Of a stretch of 55,421 bases of DNA, positions 28,901 through 38,570 are shown one piece after another. The stretch is from NCBI GenBank assembly GCA_963204715.1, contig CAUJHK010000076.1, positions 1 to 55,421 of the forward strand, given 5' to 3'. The position numbers and the translations under genes are program-made. Each line of letters opens with the position of its first letter. The stretch's first letter is position 1. The DNA comes from Pseudomonadota bacterium (GTDB lineage Bacteria > Pseudomonadota > Alphaproteobacteria > Micavibrionales > Micavibrionaceae). The notes under the pieces were generated by a model, which did no database searches, was not told the DNA's origin, and saw only the letters and a program-made list of their open reading frames with translations.

Positions 28901-30460
28901 CTATCGCTTGTCGGAAAGATAGCGACGCTCAAAGTGCGACAGCAAGGGCGCAACGCTCAACTCCTGCCCTGCTATCTGCGTCATCAGTTCCATGGTGCCC
29001 GTGCGGCGGCCTTTTTGGAACACATTGTCTTTCATCCATTGGCCTATGGGTTTTAAGTCGCCATAACGCACCATCTCTGAAAAATTAGGCATGACATTGT
29101 ATAGCTTTTCATGAATGGTCGCGGCCATAATGTGTGAAAGCGTGTTGGTTGGGATAAATCCAAAGCGTCCCGTAAACCAGTCAGGGTTTTGCAAAGGCCC
29201 TTGTATGGCGTTTTTAGGAGATATGCCAAGATATTTTTTGCTGTCTTCGTTCCAACGGTCTGGCAGGTCTTTTGTGCTGAGCTGGCCGTTGATAAGGTCA
29301 CGTTCTATTCTATATCTCATCACGTCATGGAAAATTTTGGTCAACTCGTCCGCATCATTACGCTGGGCGGTGGGAGTAATCATCTTTTTCAGACGGTAGA
29401 GATTTTCTGGCTCGAATGATTTGTTTTTAAACTGGCGGAAAACACCTTCGGCGCGCACCGCGACAAAATCAAAAAACTGTGGTGTGCGGCCTATAATGGT
29501 TTCATATAAAATGCTCCCCGCCGTCATCATAAGCGTGCCCAAATCCTGCCCCACGGGCTGGTTGGACCAGTTTTCGGGAAGGTTTTGTAAATACAGGCCA
29601 CACGCTCCTTGGTAGAGCGTATCTTCCATGGAGTTTAAAAAATTATCAGACTGGCCACAGCGCACCAATATACGGGCGTCATCGGAAGACCCTCCCACCA
29701 TAGGCGAAAGTGCGGTCACTTGCAGGCTTCCACGGTTGAAGTCAAAGCCCATCATCTCTAACACGGTTTTGTTCAGCCACATCTGGTCGCCGCGTGAGAA
29801 ATCGCCATCAAGCTTTATGGGTGGTGCAACCTCATTTTGCTTTTGAATGGCCTCATCGCGGATTTTGGCCAGAGGATCGAGAAGAGAATCATAAAGCGTA
29901 TCCATCTGCTTGTCAGAAATATCGCTGGCATAGCCCAGCAGCAACGCTTTGTAGGGTGAATCGACGTTAAACTTTTTTTGCTTTAAGTCCGCAACCTTAC
30001 GGTAAAGGTCTATCACCTGTGAAATATAGGGCTCCACAGCATCCCAGGACTGCCCTTGCGCAGCGGCATGGCGTTTGCGCCCTTCGTTGGCCACTTGGAC
30101 GGAAGCTATATAAATATCAGGAGGCAGGGCCGAAAGGTGGGAGTGGATGCGGCGCATCTCCACCACGTTGGCCAAATCCCACGCATCCCAGTCATCCTTG
30201 TTGTTCTCGGCTTCCGTTTCAACCTGTTCTAAAAGTCTGGTGACGGCTTGCGTCGTGGTTTCGGCGTAAATGCGTTTTGTGATGGCGGTGATATCGTTCA
30301 TGCGGCGGGCAAGTCCTCCCGCAGGCATAGCTGTCATCATGTCCACGGCCAGTGTGCCGCGTATGGAAAAAAGCGTGTTCAAATTCGCAAAATAATATTT
30401 CAGATCCTTGTACCCCGCGGCCTCAAGGCTCACGGCTTTAAGATTTGGCTGTTCGGACAT
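28901..30460 (-). CDS. M32 (thermostable carboxypeptidase/Taq) family homologue lacking the HEXXH motif; predicted pseudoenzyme
   Basis: C-terminal IERDLINGQLSTKDLPDRWNEDSKKYLGI…GRFGFIPTNTL…NLxxQPVG-type context matches M32; HExxH position reads YQGAC. Confidence 0.75.
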   Translation of the reverse strand: MSEQPNLKAVSLEAAGYKDLKYYFANLNTLFSIRGTLAVDMMTAMPAGGLARRMNDITAITKRIYAETTTQAVTRLLEQVETEAENNKDDWDAWDLANVVEMRRIHSHLSALPPDIYIASVQVANEGRKRHAAAQGQSWDAVEPYISQVIDLYRKVADLKQKKFNVDSPYKALLLGYASDISDKQMDTLYDSLLDPLAKIRDEAIQKQNEVAPPIKLDGDFSRGDQMWLNKTVLEMMGFDFNRGSLQVTALSPMVGGSSDDARILVRCGQSDNFLNSMEDTLYQGACGLYLQNLPENWSNQPVGQDLGTLMMTAGSILYETIIGRTPQFFDFVAVRAEGVFRQFKNKSFEPENLYRLKKMITPTAQRNDADELTKIFHDVMRYRIERDLINGQLSTKDLPDRWNEDSKKYLGISPKNAIQGPLQNPDWFTGRFGFIPTNTLSHIMAATIHEKLYNVMPNFSEMVRYGDLKPIGQWMKDNVFQKGRRTGTMELMTQIAGQELSVAPLLSHFERRYLSDKR

Positions 30461-30563
30461 GGTTATGACCCCTTGGTATGGAAAAAGATGCACCCGATCT
30501 CTACTCTCGCCCATTTAGGTTAAAATTGCTTTAATTTCCTGATATTCCATGTAAAATTATACT

Positions 30564-30824
30564 ATGTTCTGGAAGAAAAAAGATAAAAAGCAGCCCATTC
30601 CATCCAAGCCCACCAAACCCACGCGCGATGAAATTCTGGCGCAGGCAAAGGCCAATATGGCTGCCGCGCGTGCGGAGATAGGGGATGAAACGCTCGAAAA
30701 AATAAAGCAGGCCATCTTGAAAAAGCAATCCTCCACCCTTGAAAAAGCCAAGGCACAGATAAAGGCGGCGGACACAGACAAGGTGCGTGACCACATCCAA
30801 TATATGATCCGCGAAGAAAAGTAG
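30564..30824 (+). CDS. Small charged hypothetical protein
   Basis: 86-aa Lys/Ala-rich ORF. Confidence 0.5.
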   Translation: MFWKKKDKKQPIPSKPTKPTRDEILAQAKANMAAARAEIGDETLEKIKQAILKKQSSTLEKAKAQIKAADTDKVRDHIQYMIREEK

Positions 30825-30936
30825 CCCATTGTTTTGCCGCGCAACAATTTAATTCTTTGATTTCAATACTCATTTAAGCAATTTGATTTATACTGAATAT
30901 CACCAGATTTCCCCGCTGTCCTTTTAGGAGACTCCA

Positions 30937-32721
30937 ATGCCTGTTTACAAAGCCCCGCTAGAGAATATGAAGTTTGTTTTGCATGATGTGCTGGGTGTGG
31001 AAACATTGTCTTCCCTTCCAGGGTATGAAGATGCAACACCAGACATGATTGATTCCATTCTGGAAGAGGCCGCAAAAATCTGCGAGGAAGTATTTTTCCC
31101 TATCAACCAGTCAGGAGATAAAGAAGGCTGCACATGGGATAACGGCAAGGTGACAACGCCTTCTGGCTTTAAAGAGGCCTATGATGCCTTTTCCCAGTCT
31201 GGCTGGTGCGGCGCGGTGGCTGATCCAAAATATGGCGGTATGGGTTTGCCTGCCACGGTCGGCATGGCACTTAATGAAATGGTTTGTTCGGCCAATATGT
31301 CCTTGGGCATGTATCCAGGCCTGTCAGAAGGCGCTTATAACGCGCTTTATTTGCATGGAACGGATGAACAAAAAGACACATACCTGCCAAAACTTGTGAC
31401 GGGCGAATGGTCTGGCACCATGTGTTTGACTGAACCACATTGCGGTACAGATTTGGGCTTGATACGCACCAAAGCAGTGCCCAATGGAGATGCGTCATAC
31501 AGTATCACAGGGACAAAAATATTTATCTCTGCGGGTGAGCATGATTTAACATCGAATATTATTCACTTGGTACTCGCCAAGCTTCCTGATGCCCCAGAAG
31601 GTGTCAAAGGCATTTCTCTTTTTGTTGTTCCAAAATTTTTGCCAGACACCATGGGCGTGAACGCCGTTACCTGCGGTTCGCTGGAGCATAAAATGGGGAT
31701 TAAGGCCAATGCTACCTGTGTTATGAACTTTGAAAATTCAAAAGGCTGGTTGGTGGGACAGGCGCATAAGGGCCTTCGTGCGATGTTCACCATGATGAAC
31801 ACGGCAAGGCTCGGAGTAGGCATGCAAGGGTTGGGTATTGCCGAAGTCGCCTATCAAAACGGCCTTGCCTATGCCAAAGACCGTTTGCAGATGCGAAGCC
31901 TGACGGGCACTAAATACCCAGATAAGCCAGCAGACCCCATCATTGTCCACCCTGATGTACGCCGCATGCTGATGATATCAAAGGCCGTGACAGAAGGGTG
32001 CAGGGCTATGTCATTGTGGGTAGGGATGGCGCTTGATGTGTCTGAAAAACACCCCGATGCGGTCATGCGTGAAGAGGCGGATGATCTGGTGGCGCTTATG
32101 ACACCCATTATAAAGGCCTACCAAACCGATATGGGGTTTGAAATTGCCAACCACGCCATCCAAATTCATGGTGGCCATGGCTTTATATGGGAATATGGGG
32201 TGGAGCAATACGCCCGTGACGCCCGCATTGCCCAGATTTATGAGGGCACGAACGGTATTCAGGCGCTAGACCTTGTCGGGCGTAAAATGGGGCAGAATAT
32301 GGGGCGCTTGCTCCGCCGCTTCTTCCATCCGTTGAGTGATTTTATAGAATGCAATCAAGGCAATGCTGCTATGCAAGAATTCGTTTTCCCGCTTGCAAAA
32401 GCCTTTGCTAAACTACAACAATCAACGGCTATCGTTGCCCAAAAGGGTTTGAAAAATCCTGATGAGGCAGGGGCAGCATCTTCGGACTATTTGCGCCAGT
32501 TTGCGCTGGTGGCTCTGGGGTATATGTGGGCCCGTATGGCTTTGGTCGCTGATGATAAATTAAAGACGGACACCGACCCCGGCAAAAAAGAGTTTTATGA
32601 ATCAAAGCTAATGACCGCACGGTTTTTCTTTGAACGCATGTTACCCGAAGCCGATGCCCGCCAGAAAATGGTGCTATCAGGGGCAAGAACCTTGATGGAA
32701 ATGCAAGAATCAGCTTTTTAA
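30937..32721 (+). CDS. Acyl-CoA dehydrogenase
   Basis: MCLTEPHCGTDLG, SITGTKIFISAGEHD, IHGGHGFIWEYGVEQYARDARIAQIYEGTNGIQALDLVGRK. Confidence 0.94.
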   Translation: MPVYKAPLENMKFVLHDVLGVETLSSLPGYEDATPDMIDSILEEAAKICEEVFFPINQSGDKEGCTWDNGKVTTPSGFKEAYDAFSQSGWCGAVADPKYGGMGLPATVGMALNEMVCSANMSLGMYPGLSEGAYNALYLHGTDEQKDTYLPKLVTGEWSGTMCLTEPHCGTDLGLIRTKAVPNGDASYSITGTKIFISAGEHDLTSNIIHLVLAKLPDAPEGVKGISLFVVPKFLPDTMGVNAVTCGSLEHKMGIKANATCVMNFENSKGWLVGQAHKGLRAMFTMMNTARLGVGMQGLGIAEVAYQNGLAYAKDRLQMRSLTGTKYPDKPADPIIVHPDVRRMLMISKAVTEGCRAMSLWVGMALDVSEKHPDAVMREEADDLVALMTPIIKAYQTDMGFEIANHAIQIHGGHGFIWEYGVEQYARDARIAQIYEGTNGIQALDLVGRKMGQNMGRLLRRFFHPLSDFIECNQGNAAMQEFVFPLAKAFAKLQQSTAIVAQKGLKNPDEAGAASSDYLRQFALVALGYMWARMALVADDKLKTDTDPGKKEFYESKLMTARFFFERMLPEADARQKMVLSGARTLMEMQESAF

Positions 32722-32739
32722 AAAGAAGAAGACGAAAAC

Positions 32740-33192
32740 ATGGGTGTCATTGATGTGTCCGCGGGCTTTCCAAAAGTCTGTGAGAAAAAAGCCAATGAAA
32801 AAATATCGACGTTGTTCGAGGGATTAAATAGCCTTACGGCGGAGCAAAGATTTGAAGAGCTTCATAAATCTTTCCAAAAATTTGAAGGCTGTACAAGAGC
32901 TTGCCTCGACAACTTTTATGTTGATAATTTTATAGGCCGTAATAACAATCAAAAAAGTGATGAGCAGTTATCGTGCATGATCCAAGGTGCTCTTCAAGGT
33001 TTTTTTCTGGTGTGCGCCATTCAAGAAGAGATGAAAAAATCCCCGCTCTCGCGCGTAAATGGAACATCATCTATTTTCGCCAAGTGTGCAGATAGTGCCA
33101 TAAGAGTGGAAGATAGCCTTGCTCGCGGTATTGCCGTCTATAAGGCGGAAATGCAGCGCAGGCAAAAACCACCACTTTATGCTGCTCAATAA
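32740..33192 (+). CDS. Hypothetical Cys-containing protein
   Basis: 150-aa ORF between acyl-CoA dehydrogenase and panC. Confidence 0.55.
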   Translation: MGVIDVSAGFPKVCEKKANEKISTLFEGLNSLTAEQRFEELHKSFQKFEGCTRACLDNFYVDNFIGRNNNQKSDEQLSCMIQGALQGFFLVCAIQEEMKKSPLSRVNGTSSIFAKCADSAIRVEDSLARGIAVYKAEMQRRQKPPLYAAQ

Positions 33193-33201
33193 ATAAAATT
33201 C

Positions 33202-34038
33202 ATGCAGAAATTAAAATCTCTTCCTGAGCTACAAAAATTTGTAAAAGAACAACGCGGTCTTGGAAAATCCATTTCCTTTGTCCCTACCATGGGCGCTCTT
33301 CATGAAGGGCATTTGGAATTGGCGCGTGTTGGCTTGCAAAAAACGGATATCTGCATTCCCTATATTTTTATCAATCCTAAGCAATTCGCCCCGACAGAGG
33401 ACTTGGCATCATACCCGAAAACGCTTGAGGAAGATTTGCAAAAATTATCATCAGTTAACGTGAACGCTGTTTATCTGCCGCGCATGGAGGATGTCTATCC
33501 TGATGGGTTTGTGACATCCGTAAAACTGGGCGGCGTCGCGCTACCGTTGGAGGGGGAGCATCGCCCCCATTTCTTTGAAGGTGTTGCTACGGTGGTGGCC
33601 AAGATGTTGTTACAATGCATGCCTGACATCGCGCTCTTTGGTGAAAAAGACTACCAGCAACTTATGGTCATTAAAAAAATGGTGAATGACCTGAATATCC
33701 CCGTTGAAATTATGGGTGTGCCAACGGTGCGGGATTTCCAAGGCCTCGCTTTGTCATCCCGCAATGCATATTTGAACAATGATGAGCTGGGCATCGCCCG
33801 CCAAATCAACAAACTTTTATCACGCATGGGGCAAGAACTGCGTGGAGGAGCGTCTATAGCGGAGATTGAATCCCGCGCTCACAAATCGCTTCTTGATGCA
33901 GGCTTTGATAAGGTTGATTATATCACCATCCGCGATGCCCAAACGTTACTTCCACCTGATAAAAATACAACCTCCTTACGTGCACTCATGGCCGCGTGGC
34001 TGGGCAAGGCGCGATTGATAGACAACATACCCATATAA
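33202..34038 (+). CDS. panC: Pantothenate synthetase
   Basis: FVPTMGALHEGHLEL, FGEKDYQQLMVIKKMV, SSRNAYL. Confidence 0.96.
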   Translation: MQKLKSLPELQKFVKEQRGLGKSISFVPTMGALHEGHLELARVGLQKTDICIPYIFINPKQFAPTEDLASYPKTLEEDLQKLSSVNVNAVYLPRMEDVYPDGFVTSVKLGGVALPLEGEHRPHFFEGVATVVAKMLLQCMPDIALFGEKDYQQLMVIKKMVNDLNIPVEIMGVPTVRDFQGLALSSRNAYLNNDELGIARQINKLLSRMGQELRGGASIAEIESRAHKSLLDAGFDKVDYITIRDAQTLLPPDKNTTSLRALMAAWLGKARLIDNIPI

Positions 34039-34067
34039 AGGTAAAATAATAAAAACAGGAGATAGAT

Positions 34068-34361
34068 ATGGATATTGACGACATCGCAACAAAATTGGAA
34101 ACCCGTCTTGCGGGCTTTAATCACACGCTCAAGCTGGATTTTGAAGAAGATGGCGTATTGTTCGTGGATGCCACGCAAAATCCTCCCGTGGTTATAAAGG
34201 AAGACAAGGATGCCGAAGTGACGCTACGCACATCCTTGGAAACCTTTGGTAAAATTTTAAGCGGGGATCAAGACCCAAACCTTGCCTTTATGATGGGCAA
34301 GTTAAAGGTGTCGGGGTCTATGGGGCTTGCGCTTAAACTAAATTCAATGCTTGAAGACTAA
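34068..34361 (+). CDS. SCP2 sterol-binding domain protein
   Basis: 97 aa; DAEVTLRTSLETFGKILSGDQDPNLAFMMGKLKVSGSMGLALKL. Confidence 0.85.
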   Translation: MDIDDIATKLETRLAGFNHTLKLDFEEDGVLFVDATQNPPVVIKEDKDAEVTLRTSLETFGKILSGDQDPNLAFMMGKLKVSGSMGLALKLNSMLED

Positions 34362-35659
34362 AATTTATATCGTATTCCTGTTGAAATAATCCCGACACTG
34401 CCACTGGTGTCGCCTATCGTGCGTGACCTTGTTCCAGCCACAGGAGATACATCTGTAATGTCCACCCGCTCCTTGGATACGTCCACATACACGCCTGACA
34501 CATCAAAAGACAACCGCTCGTTCACATTGTAGGTTAAACCTGCGGCATACCATTTGCGGTCGCCATCAGGAATGCGGGTGGATCTGAACGCATCCACCGT
34601 GGGCGTGGGGTCATATTGAAATCCTGCTTTTAATTGCAGCTTGTCATTCACATCATAGCGTCCGCCAACGGCAAAGCTCCATGTGTTTTCGTATCCTTGC
34701 TCCGTAATGCTTAACCCTGTGGGAATTTTTACAGGAATATCATCAAAGTTTGACCATTTGTTCCACGTTGCGCTGCCCAAAAGCGTAAAATCACTGCCTA
34801 TCTTTTGCGAAATACCAAGTGATGCGATGGTCGGAAGGTCAAGCTCGGCAGACCCGACAACGCGTGAGGTTGTCCCGCTTAACCCACCCAAAAGCCCGGA
34901 AATGGGCAGGCGGTTTGTCACATGTCCTTCCAGTGTGTGCGACAGACCTTGCTTATAATGCAGGCCAATTTTTGTGCCCTCTACTGGTTTTAACAAAAGG
35001 CCTGCATTAAACCCTGCGGTAACATCATCGCCTTCCAGTGACGTTTCACCGTCTGTTGTGGTTGACTGCGTTAAGCCAGGTGCGGGGATAGCGTTTTTTA
35101 AAGTTGCTTTGGCGTATTGCACGTTCAGTCCGCCGCCAATAGACAGCCAGTTGTTGACTTTATAAGCCGCGCTTGGCGCTACGTCCAATACCATAAGCTC
35201 ACTCTCGGTGGAGTTATAACGCCCTACAAAGTCATCTTCATATTTATCCGCCAGTCCAAACGGTGCGGTCACAGCAAGCCCCAGCCATAAATTGTCGATG
35301 CTTGTAGGTGTTGAAAAGAACAGATTGGGCACAACAGCGGGGTCAAAGGGGTTTCCACCATTGCCGCCCGCTGTGGGTGTTAGCGCGGCGTTGGAGGTTG
35401 ATCCATCATTTTTAAATTTTGCATCGGGGATGATAATGTGTGCGCCAGCATACATTTCTGTCTGGTCCAGCTCTGTCATACCCGCAGGGTTATAAAAGAC
35501 AGTGCTGGCATCTTGCGTGTCCGCCACCGCGCCCGCAAAGGCTGTTCCTAGCCCAGATACAGATTGTTCTTGAATGTAAAAACTCGCTGCGCGAACTGGG
35601 GGTGATAATAAAAAGCTGCAAACGCAAACAAAACTTAGAACGCAATAAGAAAGACGCAT
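34358..35659 (-). CDS. FadL/OMPP1-type outer-membrane transporter
   Basis: Signal peptide; SVSGLGTAFAGAVADTQDASTVFYNPAGMTEL; beta-barrel pattern. Confidence 0.9.
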   Translation of the reverse strand: MRLSYCVLSFVCVCSFLLSPPVRAASFYIQEQSVSGLGTAFAGAVADTQDASTVFYNPAGMTELDQTEMYAGAHIIIPDAKFKNDGSTSNAALTPTAGGNGGNPFDPAVVPNLFFSTPTSIDNLWLGLAVTAPFGLADKYEDDFVGRYNSTESELMVLDVAPSAAYKVNNWLSIGGGLNVQYAKATLKNAIPAPGLTQSTTTDGETSLEGDDVTAGFNAGLLLKPVEGTKIGLHYKQGLSHTLEGHVTNRLPISGLLGGLSGTTSRVVGSAELDLPTIASLGISQKIGSDFTLLGSATWNKWSNFDDIPVKIPTGLSITEQGYENTWSFAVGGRYDVNDKLQLKAGFQYDPTPTVDAFRSTRIPDGDRKWYAAGLTYNVNERLSFDVSGVYVDVSKERVDITDVSPVAGTRSRTIGDTSGSVGIISTGIRYKF

Positions 35660-35774
35660 AATCATTTCCTTTCACATTATTTTCAAGAGAAAGTCCTTAT
35701 GCGTATAATACGCGCATCATTACTGTGCGACAAACAAAAAGCCGCAATGTTTGCCATAGCATGAGGGCATTTGT

Positions 35775-36395
35775 TTATTGCAACTGCGAAATCCATTGGC
35801 GGGTGATGCTGGCCATGGTCTGTGCATCATCAGATGATTTGAAAATATACAAAAGCCTGCCATCGGGGGCTATTAGATACACGAAGGAAGAATGATCCAT
35901 CGTATATTCTGATAAAGACGGGTCTTGCACCTTGGCGGCGTAAATTTTATAGGCCTTGGTGGTGGCTTTAATCTGTTCTGGCGTTCCTGTTAAACCCACA
36001 AGCGAGGGGTGAAAAAGCCCAACATAGGATTTCATTTTTTCAACTGTGTCGCGCTCGGGGTCAACGGTGATGAAAAGAGGTTGTATCTTTTTGGAATCCT
36101 CTCCCAGCGTATTCAAGGCAGAGGTTATTTTGGCAAGCTCCGTCGGGCAGATAGCGGGGCAGAAGGTAAAACCAAAATAAATCAGCTTGTATGTGCCCCC
36201 ATAGTTTTTTTCGGTGACTTTCTTGCCGTTGTGGTCGGTGAGTGTAAAAGGCCCGCCAAAGACATCATCCGTAACAGCCAGCAATCCATGCGGCGCATTG
36301 TCTGGAGATGATTTTTCTAGGTGTGTCAAACCGTATGCCAAGGCCATTGCCACAATCAAGGTTATAACCAGCGTTAAAATATGTTTTGTTTTCAT
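35775..36395 (-). CDS. SCO1/SenC family copper chaperone
   Basis: YFGFTFCPAICPTEL (CxxxC), TVDPERDT, DHSSFVYLI. Confidence 0.93.
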   Translation of the reverse strand: MKTKHILTLVITLIVAMALAYGLTHLEKSSPDNAPHGLLAVTDDVFGGPFTLTDHNGKKVTEKNYGGTYKLIYFGFTFCPAICPTELAKITSALNTLGEDSKKIQPLFITVDPERDTVEKMKSYVGLFHPSLVGLTGTPEQIKATTKAYKIYAAKVQDPSLSEYTMDHSSFVYLIAPDGRLLYIFKSSDDAQTMASITRQWISQLQ

Positions 36396-36494
36396 GGCAC
36401 AAAACTATTCTGAATTCGGCTCTTTGTCCACGCATGAAAAAAGGGGGCGCGAAGGTTATAAAGCCCCGCGCCCCAGCCCTATGAAAAGAAGACC

Positions 36495-37250
36495 TTATAA
36501 AACATCCAGCATTTCGGCCACTAAAGGATGGCGGACAATGTCTTGCTGTGCCAGCTTGACGACAGCAATGTTGGGCAGCACGTCCAGCCTGTTTGCAATG
36601 TCTGATAAGCCTGAAATACCTGCCAGAAGGTCAGACTGGTCAGGGTCACCCGTCACCACCATGGTAGAATTCCACCCAAGGCGGGATAACAGCATCTTTA
36701 ACTGGCCGTAGGTGCAGTTTTGCGCCTCGTCAATCACGATAAAGGCGTTGTTTAGTGTGCGCCCGCGCATAAAACCAACAGGCGCAATTTCTATAGTGCC
36801 TTCATCCATATATTGCCGCACTTTTTTGCCGCCCATGCGGTCGCCCAGGGCATCATATAATGGGCGCAGGTACGGGGCCATTTTTTCATGCATGTCCCCG
36901 GGTAAAAAGCCCAAAGATTCCCCAGCCTCCATCGCAGGGCGTGACAAAATAATTTTCTCAACGCTCCCTTTTTCAAGTGCGTCCACGGCGGCGCAAATGG
37001 CAAGGTATGTTTTCCCCGTTCCCGCAGGGCCAATGGCAACGGTTAAGTTGTGGCTTTCAATCGCTTCCATCAATCCGCGCTGGCCATCCGATCGTGGTTT
37101 TACAGTCTTGATATAGCTTTTGTCGCGTCTTCCATCAATCTCGTCATCCAGCGGGTGCCAGTCCAGATCATCAAAAGCGGGGTGAATCACATTTCCTGAT
37201 TTATGCATGCGTCCTTTTTCATTGTAGTTTTTTTTCGTTTTTTTGGACAT
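36495..37250 (-). CDS. PhoH-family ATPase
   Basis: AIGPAGTGKTYLA, LSRPAMEAGESLGFLPGD, VIDEAQNC, VTGDPDQ. Confidence 0.93.
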   Translation of the reverse strand: MSKKTKKNYNEKGRMHKSGNVIHPAFDDLDWHPLDDEIDGRRDKSYIKTVKPRSDGQRGLMEAIESHNLTVAIGPAGTGKTYLAICAAVDALEKGSVEKIILSRPAMEAGESLGFLPGDMHEKMAPYLRPLYDALGDRMGGKKVRQYMDEGTIEIAPVGFMRGRTLNNAFIVIDEAQNCTYGQLKMLLSRLGWNSTMVVTGDPDQSDLLAGISGLSDIANRLDVLPNIAVVKLAQQDIVRHPLVAEMLDVL

Positions 37251-37318
37251 GGGTAGATCCTTCCTGTTTGGGTTAAAGATGGACAACAAAAGCGTACTCA
37301 GTAAAAATCCTATAAAAA

Positions 37319-37346
37319 AAACCGCGAAGACATTGTCTTGCGGTTT
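37319..37346 (-). terminator. Rho-independent terminator
   Basis: AAACCGCGAAGACA-TTG-TCTTGCGGTTT hairpin with a T run on the minus strand. Confidence 0.65.
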
Positions 37347-37516
37347 ATGATTACGGATTTTTTAAATCGCTGCTGGCAATGGCGTCCACTCTTTCGGCGC
37401 CGCTACCTTCATCGGGATATGTGTATCTAAGTAATATCAAGGAGAACCCTTGTGTAAGAATTAGAATGCACCTTGATTCTATCAGAGTTTTACATTTTAT
37501 CCCACCCAAAAAGTTT

Positions 37517-37837
37517 TTATTTTTCCAACCGCATACCTTTTGGTTTCATTTTTCCGTTTAATATTTGTGCAACCACACCAAAGGAGGGGTCACCGCCCAT
37601 GGCTGGCTCTGTTGGTACGGCGGTCTTGGTCACAAGCGTGTCCTTGCCTGCCTTCATCCACTTGTTCAATATGCTCAAGGCTTTTTCATTGTTTTCCAGC
37701 ACAGCATCTCCCCAGTTGGAAATATAGGGAGGCTGTTTTGCAATCCCGTCCTGCCGTTCATTGATGTCATAAGCAATGGCGCGGAATACTTCCATCAAAT
37801 TATATTCGGCTCTGGTTGTAAGAACATTAATACCCAT
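37517..37837 (-). CDS. Hypothetical protein
   Basis: MGINVLTTRAEYNLMEVFRAIAYDINERQ…; ~106 aa from an internal Met. Confidence 0.55.
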   Translation of the reverse strand: MGINVLTTRAEYNLMEVFRAIAYDINERQDGIAKQPPYISNWGDAVLENNEKALSILNKWMKAGKDTLVTKTAVPTEPAMGGDPSFGVVAQILNGKMKPKGMRLEK

Positions 37838-37986
37838 GGCTACCCTCTTTGCTTTTGTGTGGCGTGGTTGGCGGGTTTTATACAAAAAACACGGTTTAAA
37901 ATCAACAAAATTATGAAAATTATTATTTCCTCAAGTTCTGGTCCAAGGCACTCGCACCGCTCTGGTCACTTTGCACAAAATACATC

Positions 37987-38014
37987 TTGAATTTATTCCT
38001 ATTTGTGATAGAAT
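37987..38014 (+). promoter_or_regulatory. Promoter-like TTGAAT-N16-TAGAAT, part of a dispersed repeat
   Basis: 22 nt TTGAATTTATTCCTATTTGTGA identical to 46531-46552. Confidence 0.4.
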
Positions 38015-38031
38015 ATTGCTCGTAAACACCA

Positions 38032-38065
38032 CCCGTGCGCCAAAAGCGTGCGGGTTTTTTATTTT
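38032..38065 (+). terminator. Hairpin plus T-tract, attenuator-like
   Basis: CCCGTGCGC-CAAAA-GCGTGCGGG (9 bp, two G-T wobbles) then TTTTTTATTTTT. Confidence 0.6.
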
Positions 38066-38080
38066 TGAAAATGATTTATT

Positions 38081-38570
38081 ATGTCTATATTTGATTTTTA
38101 CAATGATTTAAAGCTCAAAGCCCCTGTGGGCAACATCCTTCAAAAACACTGATTTTGATGTGGAGGATGTGATTGAGTTTTATGACAGGTATTTTGATGA
38201 CGCCATGGAAAGCGCAAAGCTGGGCCACGAAAGAAAAAATCTTGGCAAAACCATTCGCGGGTTAGAACTTTTGGGAAAACTGGATAATAAAGTCGGGCAT
38301 GCTGTGGCCGACACGTTTTTTAAAAATGGAAGCGAGGTAGCTGTTAAAATTATTCAAAGGTCTTTGAATGAATATTTGCCGCCCAGGGAAAGATTTAAAA
38401 CTGATCGATCTATAGGCTCTGGCAATTATAAAATGTTACAGGACATCGCTTCGAACAAAGAAAAATCCAGGGCTTTTTTAAAAATACTTGCCCAAAAACG
38501 CACTGAAAAAGAAAAAGACAGTTCAAAAGAAAAAGCGCGGATAGAATATTACCTAAAGTCATTAGAGTGA
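38081..38570 (+). other. Hypothetical CDS interrupted by an apparent frameshift (track ORF is 38160..38570)
   Basis: ATG 38081 gives MSIFDFYNDLKLKAPVGNILQKH* (stop at 38150); the other frame continues NTDFDVEDVIEFYDRYFDDAM… through 38570; A5 run at the junction. Confidence 0.45.

Noticed and set aside
28017-29565. 15-nt repeat TGCCCCACGGGCTGG near 28017 and 29549
   Set aside because: One copy lies in intergenic DNA and one inside a coding sequence, with no extended similarity; likely chance
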